Assembly: GCA_029891345.1 (NCBI GenBank)
Contig: CM057009.1
Location: forward strand, 214,083,120 to 214,147,119
Direction: 5' to 3'
DNA length: 64,000 nt
Source of the DNA: Dryococelus australis
Taxonomy: Eukaryota > Arthropoda > Insecta > Phasmatodea > Phasmatidae
Positions within the stretch are counted from its first letter, which is position 1, and every line of letters starts with the position of its first letter. Positions 1 through 12,400 of the stretch are shown piece after piece. The notes below the pieces were generated by a model that was not told the DNA's origin, ran no database searches, and worked only from the letters and a program-made list of their open reading frames with translations. The position numbers were made by a program, and so were the translations under genes.

Positions 1-50
1 CCTAGTCACGGAAAGCTCCCGAAATCTAGCTTCCTAGTCACGGAAAGCTC
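1..50 (+). repeat. Short direct repeat at window edge
   Basis: The 18-base word cctagtcacggaaagctc occurs at 1-18 and again at 33-50, giving a period of 32 bases. This looks like the last units of a tandem array that starts before the window. Confidence 0.6.
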
Positions 51-534
51 AATACAATAGAAATAAGAGCTAATCCTGTAATTGTTTTTTGACTCCTGAT
101 GCTGCTTAGACATAAGCTGTTCACTGTTCATTTAGCACTTTTGAAAGACCAGCTTATGGCTAAATGATTTAACCATATGCCATTTTGTTTCTTTTGTACA
201 TAAAGAAAAATAACTCAAACTTAATTTGCTTTAAATTTAATTATCACACTTAATGAAATGAAAAATAATATATAACTTTTACTTAATTTACTGTCAATTT
301 AACAGGGAGCCTGTGTGCCAGTGTGTACTGTAGCATGTATGCAATTAACTGCAGTGAATTATTTTGAATGTTGATTTGAAACATTATCATTTGACCCAAA
401 GTATCCTATAAATATCAAATATTTTAAGTTTGGAAAATATACTGGAATATATTTAAATTTTGCTGACTTAGGTTCTGGTACATCAAGTTTAATACTACTT
501 GACTCAAGCCTTTTAAACAAGATTATTGGACTTT

Positions 535-1010
535 TGATCACATCCAGCATGCAAGAAAATACATTTATCCGAAAGAAACTTTCAGGATCACTTAACCATT
601 CATCTTGAGTGTGTCATATTGACGTTACACCTTTTTTTGTGAGTACAAAGAAATTCAAGCTGAATGGACCAGCTATTTAGTATTATGTTTGCAAGGGGCA
701 GGCAGACAGGTGAAGTCCATTGGGTTTCAAATGATGAGTGAATATAATTACAAAATTTTGACATTCATTGCCATTGGTGTTCACTGGTCCTGACCACAGT
801 TACATCAGGCTGCATCAGCAAAGACATTGCAGCATAGTATTATGAATCTTTAATATACTCTCACTAATTACCGTGGCATGCCGCCAATATGATTATCGCA
901 TACCTATCTTAATGTTGTTTCTTTGAAGAAAATTACAAATGTACCAGGTCCTGGTGGACCCCTTCATGTTGTGGGCCCCTGGACATTTGCTAGTCGAGCC
1001 ATTCTGTAGT
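535..1010 (+). repeat. Dispersed repeat family X, copy 1 (forward)
   Basis: About 475 bp that match, in reverse complement, 8255-8758. Shared anchors in order are atcacatccagcatgc, gaattcaagctgaatgga (here aaattcaagctgaatgga), attttgacattc and cccctggacat. Similarity is patchy, with gaps, so both copies are old. No coding potential is seen. It is probably a non-autonomous transposon; the family is not recognised. Confidence 0.6.
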
Positions 1011-2399
1011 TACCCACCTAAAGGCACACTGCCAACTACGGTCTATTGTGAACCAGCATATTGAGCAAACCAGTTTAGATTCTTCTTTACAAGTCATAAT
1101 TCGTAATTTAAAGCAACATTTTTTTAAATTGTAAACTCACTCATATTCGGGACTGTGATCTACAGGATTTTGTATTACAGTTCTATGTACTACTCTCCAG
1201 CACAATATCCAGTATCCCAAGAGCTTCTGTCAATGCAAAATTTAAAAATGTATGTAAACTGTTAATAACTTGTTCGATTGTTCGAAATTACAGTACATAC
1301 TGAGCTAATTCTTTTCAGTTAATTTTTAGATACAAGGCCTCATAGGTACTTAATCCAGGGGTAAATATAGTTATTTCTATAATTGTTCTCTATTCACTTA
1401 CAGCAGCTCTGAATGGAACATTTGAATTAAAATTATTCATAAAACCATCTCGGGTTCAATCAAAATATTTTACAGGCAGTATCTTGTGAACTGCTGTAGT
1501 CCCAAGTGGCATTTTAAATGTGCTAGTATCTCTGACAAACTGTTATGAAACGTTAATGTTATAAAGTGTTTACGACAAATGACGCAGTTCAGATGAAAAC
1601 TGAGCACTGATACAGATGCAGTATAACAATGCTATAATTAATTTTAATTGGTTTTGATATTTTGTTATTTACAAAAATTGTACTTTACTTAAAAGGGGTC
1701 AAATTAACTGGAAAATTTAAAAAAAAAAACCTTTGTCAAAAGTTTTGTAACATGAGTGAACTACTTATGCATGCAATTAATTGTGTAATGTTGAATGACA
1801 GAGCAGTTATGTAGATTTTGACTAATGTTGAAAAACAGTGTATAACCTGTGTAAATCATAAGTTTGTAATCCTAGGAGCAATATTCACCATTCTCCTAAA
1901 GAATTGATTCTGGTGAGTTTTATTGTCAGGTGGTCAAAATTTGTCACACTGAGCCCCACCTCTACAAGCTTCTTTGAACAGCATCGTTATTATGTAATGA
2001 GCTGGTGTGAGAGCCTTCCCTCTCTTATACACTCTCACAAAAAAACCCAAGTGGCTGTGTCATGTGCGTGCTATAAAACGAGTAATCTGCATTTTAGGTT
2101 AATTGCAAGTAGACACATACTTCAAACAGAAGACTGACTGCAGAACCCGAAGTATGTTATGTTACGTTATACACTACTTCCATATCTTGACAACTGCTTT
2201 CTTGTATTTTGCTGATTACTTAATTTGCCAACACATGTGGCTGTTCTGCATCACGGTTTTTAATATATATAGATTTTCATAACTTTTATTACAGCGATTA
2301 TTGAAAAATGTTCTATTACTTGGCATAAAGAGGAAGCAGGGGTGGGGCCTCATGCTCAACACTTGTGTTTGCCCTAGACGCTGAGAAACCTTTGGGCAG
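1011..2399. other. Intronic AT-rich DNA, no feature seen
   Basis: No coding region, recognisable transposon or structured repeat could be supported here. The open frame at 1904-2137 has no recognisable domain. Confidence 0.5.
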
Positions 2400-2636
2400 G
2401 CCTGTTTGCATCATTGTGTTAGGTCATTGTTAGGTATTGTTGAATGCTGATGAGGATGAGGTGAAGTAAAGATGAAGTAGTTGTGGAATGTAAGGGTAGG
2501 GTAAATGAGAGTCCCCAGAGAAAACCCACCAGCCAACAGCAACGTCCCCTACATTTCTCGCATGCAGAAATCAGGGTAACCTCGCAGGGAATCAAACTCT
2601 GTTTGCCATGGTGCCTGAGTGGCAGAGTTACTTGCA
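2400..2636 (-). mobile_element. tRNA-derived SINE, copy 1
   Basis: On the minus strand it begins with a degraded tRNA-like head containing a box-B-like gtttgattccc. It continues with the body found in the other copies (ggtgggttttctctggggac) and ends in a ctcatcctcatcag segment. It resembles 32707-32931 and 44108-44371. SINEs are transcribed by RNA polymerase III from internal A and B boxes and mobilised by a LINE. This copy is diverged and box A is poor. Confidence 0.6.
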
Positions 2637-4789
2637 TTTAAAGATATGTATTAGTAACATTACAAAAAGTGTTTTACCTAAAAGTGGGCTAATTGTACAA
2701 ATATCTAATAATTATGAAAATTTGTATTGAAAATACTAACTACATGTGATAACTGTTTGATCAAAATCAACTTATTTGTATGTTTATGTTTTTACGGATT
2801 TATAAATTTCCATCATCACTTCATGTGTACTGAGAAAAATTTTCAAATAAAGGTAAGGTACCGTGAAAAGTTGGGTTTCATTGAATATGTTCAACAAAAG
2901 ACACTGATCATAAATTATGTTGCTGCTCTTTCTTGAATATATTTTTTTATCAAAATAAATCTACAGTTAAATTATGACCCATTAATGGGTGTTGTAGATG
3001 TTTTTACATGCATTTGTGTTTGTGAAGATTCTGTGGAAGGCCAAACAGAATTACCTTTTACCTAGTTATAACATTGTTATATCAATGACGTATAAGCATG
3101 TATACTTCTGAATACAAAGACAAAAATAGAGCACAGACTTATTTGTAAATACTTCTCACTTGTCTGTGGGTTGCGAATCTTGCCAAGCAGCTATTGATTT
3201 CTGTTCAAAATAAATCCTTTGGAAAACTGAACATGGAAACTCTCTAATGTCTTTTTCTATTCACTTCAGCACACATCTAAATAAAATAATTTATTAAGCA
3301 TTTGTAGAACCATGCTAAGTTCATTGATATTCCAACAACCAGCATTGTTTGTTACAAGAAACTGAACTCAATATAGTCAATTGAAGTCTAGGTAGTCAAG
3401 AGTGTCGGGCATGCTAGGCAGTGTGTGTAGCTGGTATGAATTCAGCAGTCCCTTGGACAACAGCAAAGGGGTTTTCACTCTTCTAGGTTATTGGTACAAC
3501 ACAAGTCTGACCTTCGTGATGTTTATGCAGAATCCACCATCTTTAAGGCCATATGGACCTCGCTGTATCTATTGGTAGCACCAATATAATGTTTGCGAGA
3601 TGTGTGATTTAAATATTTATTTATGTTTATGATATTGGCCCTGTTTTAGTTTTAATAAACTTGGCAACTGACATCCAAGCATTTTTTAGATCTTTATATT
3701 TATTAAATGGTCATCCTTCAGACCGAACGCAGACTGCACTTATTAGCATTTCGTCACATTCATCTTGAGAAAATCCACCTTTCACGTCCATTATTTATAT
3801 TTGCAACATGAACATTCCACGAATGCGTGCAAAATTATCTGTAATCTTATTTTTCTATTACCTTAGGACACAACTTGGGACAAAAGTTCAGTTTTCTGAG
3901 TGCTTTGACTTGGAACACAGGTTGACTTGGGACTATGCCATGACGTCAAGAGGATCACGTGCGCTAATCAGCGTATCTTTGTACTAAGACGCAGGTTGGG
4001 AAAGCACAATTGTCGTCATATCATTCCTGAACATAGGTGTAGCATTCAAATAAACAAAGTGAAGAGAATCAAATTATATTACGGAAGCAGTTAGTGTATC
4101 ACGACAGGCATTCAATTAAAACCTTGGCCCTCCGTGACCTTAACTTATTCTAATGCAAACCTATCACGCCCAAAAGAGAAATTATACATCTAATTTGAGT
4201 TCCAAAATCCATAAAACTGTTTGACTTGCAGGATACAATGATGAAATCATATTTTATTGTTTGTGTTGTATTCTTTGTGGTTCTGACAAAATGTGAGCGA
4301 CTACAGGTGTTGGCCTAAAACATTTTGATGACAAGACAGAAAAAAACATTTAGTGAAGAAACTAAATTTGCAAAATGAAATGAAAATTGTAGTTCTGGGG
4401 CAGCTAGATATAATAAATCAGTTGAAAGAAGTAAACAGATGTTTAGTTAAAATACACAGTGATCTAGTAGAAATAGTATATTCATAATTTCAATAATAAA
4501 AGAATGCAATATATTTTGTGGATTTCATGAGTAGATTCTTTTAGATCATGATAAAACTGCTAAAAATGAAAACCTGGTGTGTTTAGGGGTTTGTTAGTTC
4601 ATAGCGTCTTCAATCAAGTATAATATTATTTTTTAACTTTGTGATTCCCTTCTTTAAAATTCTTCCTGGAGCCTCCACTTTAGAGAACAAAAAATATTTG
4701 ACACGTCATTGGTGATTACAAGTTATTTGCAAAGCAAGAAAATTTTCACTATCAAAATTATTATTTATCACTAGGGAATGGGATCCTCA
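2637..4789. other. Intronic AT-rich DNA, no feature seen
   Basis: Frames are short and without recognisable domains. Nothing beyond AT-rich single-copy-looking sequence is supported. Confidence 0.5.
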
Positions 4790-4879
4790 ACACCGCGATA
4801 TCTCTATACCCTTGATACTTATAGTATCGAGTATCGCATAAGAATATCCAAAAGTATCTAAATATAACACCCATTTTCT

Positions 4880-5625
4880 TATGCCATAATTATGGTACAA
4901 GCATATCATAAAGTTTGGAATCTGTACAGTACTTTCAAAATGTGTACCATAATTTAATCTGCTTCCTACAGGCATTCCAACGCACCCATAAAATTTGGTC
5001 TAGGTCCAATGGTTTGCAAGATATCAACAGCAACTTTAAAATGTGTACCATAATTATCTCAGCTGGCAGCGAGCATTCCAAAGCTTGCCGCAAGCATTCC
5101 AAAAAGCCTTTGCAGGTCAAGATCGGACAAACAGTTTACAAGTTATTAAATTTTATGAGTACAAGTGTACCATAATATACCATATTTTATTCATAGCATA
5201 ATATTCACACAGCTGCAAGCACCTTGAGGTGTTTTTAGGCAACCCATACATTCCACAATTATGATTTTGACAACATTTATATTTATGGTACATAATTGAG
5301 GTATAATAAAAACGGGTCAATAGTTGCAGTTGGAGCGAGTGCCGACAGGCGCGAGTGAGCAACTTGAGTAGTTATTGTATACCCAATACATACCACAATT
5401 ATATGCTATACCAAATTTTTTTCATTTTATTCTTTTTATCCCGTTAATCACTTTTATGATATATATTTGAGGTACAATAAAAGCATATAGAGTTGCGAGC
5501 AATCGTGGATAGTCACAAGCGAGCAAATTGAGTAGTATTGTACATCCCACACATACCATCATTATCTGATACTATTGCATTATTAAATATTTGCAAAAAT
5601 ATACCATAATTATGTGATTCACCTG
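4880..5625. repeat. Diverged tandem repeats with taccataattat motif
   Basis: The word taccataatt and close variants (taccacaattat, taccatcattat) recur across about 750 bp. Two clear longer units start at ttgaggtataataaaa (about 5298) and ttgaggtacaataaaa (about 5467). Each continues through agttgc and a gcgag-rich stretch to caacttgagtag or caaattgagtag and then an ataccanmattat end, with a period of about 168 bp. A third, poorer unit precedes them. Likely an old satellite-like array; the chance frames on both strands here are not genes. Confidence 0.6.
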
Positions 5626-7065
5626 TCATATAATGGAAGCATTCATCAAAAATCCCACGGTATGAATGTTGTACTACCATCTTCTATTGCATATTGCCAA
5701 AATCTCTATTTGTAGTTTCCATATGATGTGCAGCAACAACAACAGGACATCACTTTGATCACATATGTATAATCTCTCATGCTTTATATGGCATTGATGT
5801 AGTTACAAATTTGTACTAACACTCCAATGGGTGAACGGGTGTAGCCTTTCCATGTCCAACAGTGTAATTTTTTTTCTGATGTTTTTTTTTTTCAAAATAA
5901 TGTAAGCTACACAAACCACTTAAAGTAACTTGTGACTTGACATTCTTTGAAGTTTCTGTCCTGGGTCACTTTGAATATCATTTAAAGGAACAAAGTGGTA
6001 ATGATTTTTTCACTCCAGCATTACTATTTATTTAGCAATGAATTTTAAAGCATTGGGTGGTAGTTGATATGTGCTGCAAATTGTAGGCTATGATAGAGAT
6101 CTATCTGAAAAAAATTTTCTAATGGTTTGCTGGAGAATGATTACAACAGACCCACCCAGAGGTTTCTTGAGGCCTGGGGCAAACAGTGTTTCAGCCTCCA
6201 CCCTTTCTTCCTTCTCAGTACAACGTGATGCAAACTTTTTCATGGTAGTTGAACTAAACATTTATAAATGTCTGTAATTACTTTTTAAACTATGATGCAG
6301 AAAAGTTATTTGTTTTGGTAAATAAGGGAATCTGCAAAATACAGGAGAGCAGTTGTTAAAATATGGACACTAAGTATTATGGTGTATAATCACAACACAT
6401 CATACTTCAAACCCTGTGGCCAGCAGTTACTCTTTTATTTAAATTATATATGTCCTTGTAATTTACCTAAAATGTGAATGGCTGGTTGTATAGCCTGAAA
6501 ATTATACGGTATCCAGCATATCTGTATTCTTGCACACCAGCATACTCCATTGCACGCACTAATGCATCTGCTAGAAAACACATGTGACGTTATTCCAGTA
6601 TTAAATACAATCTCGCGTTCGCAAGGTAACCTAACAACAGTGCACCTATTTCTTCATCTGCAAAAATAAAAATGGAGACTGTACAGCGTATAAACAAACT
6701 TCACTCATCTTTGCATACTTGTTCTCGCCAGCAATTGCACTAACATGATGTCAACGCACAAAGCATTTGTGCTCCAGACCAAATGCAGTTGATGCGCAAA
6801 ATTGGCTGGAAGTATAATGATATACAATGTACAGGGATGTTCCTGTAGAGAAGTAACAGAACAACTTGTCTGAACAGTTTACGCATTGCAGAGGTAACGG
6901 AATACAACTGATGTTGATGTAAGCAGCTTGTAGAGTTGTGGTACTGTGTACTGTACTTAAATGGTTAATAACAAATTTAGACCAGCACCAATAAAACCAG
7001 CAGAATTAATTCTCTCGTGCAATAATTTTGATTCCACTTAAGATTGCTGACTTATGGTTTACATG
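5626..7065. other. Intronic DNA, no feature seen
   Basis: No supported gene or element. The frame at 6071-6277 shows no known domain. Confidence 0.5.
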
Positions 7066-7358
7066 CAGGCATATTCAATTAATTTTCCCATTGGGCCACT
7101 GACAAACAATTTAAATGCTTCATGTGCCTCACTTCCTTATTATAGAGTCGTGGCTCATTTATAAGTTGTCAGTTTATAGATATTTGTATAACTAATTTTA
7201 CACCTGTGATAGATGCAGTTCAGGTTAAATTACAGTAATTGTATTGAAAAGTATATGTTTAAGAAAATTATTTCCTGACAAAATAATTTGTTTGCGGGCC
7301 AGTCTGACAAGTCTGACGGGTCTCATGTGGTCTGCAAGCCACTAATTGAATAGCCCTG
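7066..7358. mobile_element. hAT-like MITE
   Basis: A 293 bp segment bounded by imperfect inverted termini: caggcatattcaattaa at the left and, read in reverse complement, cagggctattcaattag at the right. CAGG-starting termini with TATTCAATTA are typical of hAT-superfamily non-autonomous elements. There is no reading frame inside. A convincing 8 bp target duplication is not preserved, so the boundary is tentative. Confidence 0.6.
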
Positions 7359-8254
7359 CCGGGTTATGCCGCTATCAGAATTCTTGCAAGCAGATAGATA
7401 TTAATGCGACTATGCGTGAGTGTTATAAATTCAACACTTATGTAGCAGGGTGCAAATTAAACAATACTGAAATATGTCCACAATTGCTATGTCATTCAAT
7501 ATAAATAAAATAATTGTATGTATTAGGAGAGAGTCTACTCATGACAATATTTCTGGCACTGTTTTTTTTAAACAAGTCATGGTTTAGGTGAATTTCTTTA
7601 AATTTTATATAAATTTTGTGTGTAATTAATGTCAAAACTAATAAAAATAAATTGAAGCTTTGTGACATTTGTCTTTGTTTTCACCTGTATTACAATACTA
7701 TTTGTTGTAAACACTTTATAAAAATTAAAAATCATTTTTCTTTAACTATATGTCAGATACTCGCTTATTTTAATGTCATCTGGGACTAAAGCAGTTAACT
7801 AGATACAACCTAGGCTGTAAAATATTTTGATTCAGTGTGTGATAGTTTGGAGAATAATTTTACTTAAAATGATCCATTGAGAGTTACTATATGTGACCAG
7901 TGAACTATTACAAAAATCATTATGTTTATTAACCAAGAATTAATTATAAGTATTTCGAATCTTAAAATAAAAATAATATTTAAGTGGCTCTGTATAAGTT
8001 CCATCCATAGGAACAAATTTATTACCAGTTAATATTTAATTTATAAATCTTGCCTTAACAGACAGCTCTTGTTCTTTAGAGGGTAGTGCATACAATTGTG
8101 ATGATACTAAATCCTGTGTATCATTGTCCCATGTAAGGGTGAATTTACACAAAAAATTTCACTTTTAAATTAAGTTATGATGTGTAAAGAAGAACTGAAA
8201 CTGTGTTGCACAATTTGCTAGTAGACCGTAGACCTTGGTATAGTGTGTGTGTAT
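7359..8254. other. Intronic AT-rich DNA, no feature seen
   Basis: Strongly AT-rich; nothing supported. Confidence 0.5.
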
Positions 8255-8758
8255 AGGGGGATAACTAAAGCGTGGCTGGACTGGCTATGTCCAGGGGCCT
8301 ACGCCATGATTGTAAACCCCCCCCCCCCCCCCCCAAACTCCTTTATCCCTTGTACCTGGCTTTTTTTTTTCTGTATGATAATTAAATATGTAGGTCTGTG
8401 ATAACCATATTAGAGCTACTGTAACTTTTGAGAGTATCAAAGTTTTGTACTACTACACTGCGACATTTCAGTTTATGCAACCTAGGGTGATAGTGGTCGG
8501 GGCAGCCAGCAGCATTATAAAGAATGTCAAAATTCTGTAACCATAGTCACTCTGCATTTGTAATTCTATCGACAACCCGCCTTAGACCTTGCAAACAATA
8601 TCAAATGATTCATCCATTCAGCTTGAATTCTTTCTACTTGGCATCGAAATGTGCAGTCAATATAACAGACATTCTAGATACCAGTGATTAAGTTATCCTA
8701 AATGTTTCTTTTAGGTAAATTTTTTTTTTTTTCTTTTCGCATGCTGGATGTGATTAAA
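8255..8758 (-). repeat. Dispersed repeat family X, copy 2 (inverted)
   Basis: Reverse-complement partner of 535-1010, 7.2 kb away. It carries a run of 18 C at 8317-8334 and poly-T stretches that the first copy lacks. The pair could fold back or recombine to invert the intervening 7 kb. The two copies may equally be independent insertions of one family. Confidence 0.6.
8317..8334. repeat. Poly-C run (18 C)
   Basis: Uninterrupted homopolymer of 18 cytosines. The exact length may be a sequencing estimate. Confidence 0.85.
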
Positions 8759-9067
8759 CATTCAAATATAATCTCATTTCAGTGGTTTGAGTGAAGTTAT
8801 AATATCAAATTTTGGTGTGCCAGAAATTAAGTATGGAAACTGTAAGTACCAATATGAGATTAAACTTATAAAAGTGAGCTATGGTGCTGCTTATCTTGTA
8901 TATGTTGAATGAAGTATATTAAAATGATTTGAGTGTAGGCTTATCCTTAATATGTTAGTGTATTTACAAGGTACTGAACTTCCTCTGTAGAATTTCAAAG
9001 AAAATTTTAGCACCACAAAGGAATAATTCACTAAGTTATATTTTTTAAAAATTAATAATAATGAAGA

Positions 9068-9483
9068 AATTCATCAGTAATTTCTCCACAAGCAGCTGTG
9101 TCTAGTGATAGTGATAAGCTATTATTCATGATCTTCAGGCTACCCACCTATATATTAATTAGGTAATAATATAAGTAACCAGAATATGCCCAAATTGATA
9201 GCCTACAGTATTTGTAAAACAGGCTGTAAGTGAACTTAATTAAATGTACATTCTTCTTAAATAGTTAGGAATAAAGATTTGTACATTTTAACACGTATGA
9301 ACATTATATTTAATTTGACATACTGCCTATTTTTATATACCGTACACTATCAATTTGGGCCTACTCTGGTTACTTTTATTTCCTAATTAATATAGGTGGG
9401 TAGCCTGAAGATGAATAATAATGAGCTTATCACTATCACTAGACACAGCTGTTTGTGGAAGAACATTAGAAAAATTATGAATT
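9068..9483. mobile_element. Foldback element (long hairpin)
   Basis: Almost the whole 415 bp is one imperfect palindrome centred near 9275. The left arm has ctgtgtctagtgatagtgat, ttcaggctacccacctat and cccaaattgatag. The right arm carries all three in reverse complement, in mirrored order. The inner parts (taaaacaggctgtaagt against taaaaataggcagtatgt) also pair, so the loop is short. This is the structure of a foldback or MITE element made of long inverted repeats. The frame at 9396-9686 lies in an arm and is not a gene. Confidence 0.85.
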
Positions 9484-12400
9484 GTAGAGACAGTAAAACA
9501 CATGTACCTATAACTCATTTACTTTTTGCTTCTGATGTCTCCACGAGTATCACAAACAAATATTACAGGCAATCAGAGCACATTATCTGCACTACTATGC
9601 CTGGTTGTTCCAATTTAAGTCTTGTTACACTGACTGGAAGGAAATTCCACACCAGCACCTGCCCGACTAACTGTATTACTTGCTGACGAAGGTTTGTTTA
9701 TGGTTTAGTGACCCCTCTCCATGTGACTGCATACAGCATAAGAGAGACGGCCCCCATGTGCTTGCTTGCCATTGAATTTGTCCGGGATGGCTGGGAATTG
9801 AAATCAGTCAGTGAGAAAAATCTAATGAGCATAATGTTTGAAAATAATGGTACATACACATCAATGAACAGCATTTTAATTTCCACCTTGTGGAGTTCCT
9901 TGCAACATCGGGCCCGGAGCAGAGTGCACCCACCAGCTCCCCCTTTTGAGCAGGCCTAGATTACAAAGATACACAATTACGTTCAAAAGTTTGGCCATCC
10001 AGGTTGTCAGACCTCAGTCCTATGGATTTTTGTATATTAAACTGGATGAAAGTGTTTCTTTATAAAAGATGGTTGCAAACATGGGTGGTATTGGTGGATT
10101 GTATGGGGAATGTTGCAGTGATTATCAAAGTCAAGCACTAACTGAACTCACCATATACAGATTGAGTGTTTTGTGTATTGCTGCAGAGGTTGATATTTTT
10201 GGGATTTATTGCATGTCATCATAATAAACAGCGTAACATATCAGGTTTTCTTTGCTGTTTGTAGCACTTTCTTAGACAGCCCTCTTTTAGCACATCCTAC
10301 AATTCAGAATATTAGTCACAGATGAAATACATTAATGTGGCTAGGTTGTTTGCAAGGGCAAAAGATGCTGGATTTGAGAGAAACCCAGATTCATGGCTAA
10401 ATATCGCTGCTCATTTGTAAACTCTGACAGGGTTCCAGCTCATCTATTGCATGAATGTGCATGTGTACTCTGGTTCTCAGGACAGTAGTAGGTCAACAGC
10501 CATGTGGCAATTCGCTCTTGCAATACACGTTTGCAAGTGAAGTTTAACAGAAGTCCCTTAGTACCTTTACAGTTCATAAATGAGCATGTGGGTTTTTCTG
10601 GAGAGGGCCAGAACCCGAGGGTGAACTAGTATTAAAATAAAATAAAAGACGAACTATGTAATTACGTATGTTGACTGAGTGAGATCACACATACAACCAC
10701 TGATACGAAATCCCTCGAATAGTGCAGGCATGGCTTATTAGGCCCACCATTGACTGACACGAACAAAAGCCCTGTTCAGTGCGAGTGGAAATTTAAGAGC
10801 AGCAAAATCTCTGAGGTCGCGAGTCTACAGAGATGAGAGTGCGAGTGCGGGGGAGAAAAAGGAAAGGATTAAATGTTCCAGATAAAAATACACTTACTAT
10901 GGCAGCTACTTATCAGACAAAGATGATAGTTTGTCCGCGATGCGTATACTTTCCATGGCCCACCAAACTAGACAGGAGGATGATGCGGAGATGCCATTAC
11001 CTAACGGAGATCTCCCGCCAGCTCCGTGAGGGAAAACCAAATTTTTACATATACACTAAAATACATGTACAGAACAGAAACAAGCCCAGCAAATCATTCT
11101 GAGGGATTAAGGCATTAATTCCGACTCTATTTTATTCATATTAAAATTTCTGTATCTGTTGCTGTGCGTGTCTGGTAAATTGAGTTCCCTGGAAAAAGCC
11201 TGACCGAACTTGCAAAAGAAATAATAAATGGTAACGAAATTAAGTAAGACATTAGACATTGAAATAGCCCTTCAATTACACTTCATTAAATTAAGTTAAT
11301 AATTTAGTGAATCAAGTGAGAATTCAAGTTTGGGTGTTTGGTATGGCGACTGCCGGAACTACCAAGGTCAATTACGTTTTACTTGATATAAAACTGAAAA
11401 TAAGAATACACCCTTTTAAAATGAAAAGAAACATACCATGAACACTTAAAAATTATCTAGTAATTTTAGTGTCTCACCATTTGTAGGTTAATTTCACTAT
11501 GCAAGCCACGTGGTCGGGCACGCTTTAATTAATTACACCTCACACAGGGAAAGCAAATGGAAGATAAAATTTGCCCATGTTTTGGGGGATCATAGCACTT
11601 CACTACAATAAACACATATACACTTATTTACTCACGGTGAGGCATGTTTTTTGGGTCGCGGGACTGATTATTTACCCGCAGCATTGGTTTGCCTCCCGAA
11701 CAGGACAGCGACGGCAACGTCAACATACATAGGTGTGTACACAGTAACGTAACGACTTTTGAAATCAACTAAAAAAAAAAAAAGAATTATTGTAGCTGTA
11801 TACATATTAATATAAGCAATAACTCCAATACTCTCAGTAAAATTGCTAGTGAATCATGAGAAGTAGTTACAAGTTGTAATGCCTTTTTAGCACAAGTTAT
11901 CTTACTTGTAAATCAGTTTCTTTTCATTATGTGCAGTTAAGAATTGATATTGGGTGTGTGGTTATAACACCACCTATATTTTTCTAACTGTTTCACATCA
12001 TCACTTGACTGACACAGTGTTCAAGTTATCTGGTCCACTGTTTTGTTTGTTTTTGGCCATATCTGCACTTCTGTATCAATAAGACAGTGTTTCACAACCA
12101 GTATGAGAGGCAGTTTGTAACCCTTAAAATAAAATATTTACTAATGTTATAAATAAAGCATTTTCATATCTTTTCTGAGTGAATTGTTATTAACTGTTTT
12201 TGCTTTTTGCTCTATTTCAATGTAGTTTCTTGTCCAAGAGATTATCAAAATTTCATGTAATATGGAGACCTGGAAAATGTGTGTACATGCAGTTGAAGTC
12301 TGTATTATATACCTGAAATAAACTGGAAGAAACTTGTACTTATGTGTTGCTATTCTGAGAGATTCAATAAATGTATATGTTTTTTACTTGTTTCCGTAGA

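Noticed and set aside
10833..11102. An 89-codon basic frame with two CPRC/RRC-like cysteines
   Set aside because: Cysteines do not form a known zinc-finger spacing, and there is no promoter, splice or family evidence.
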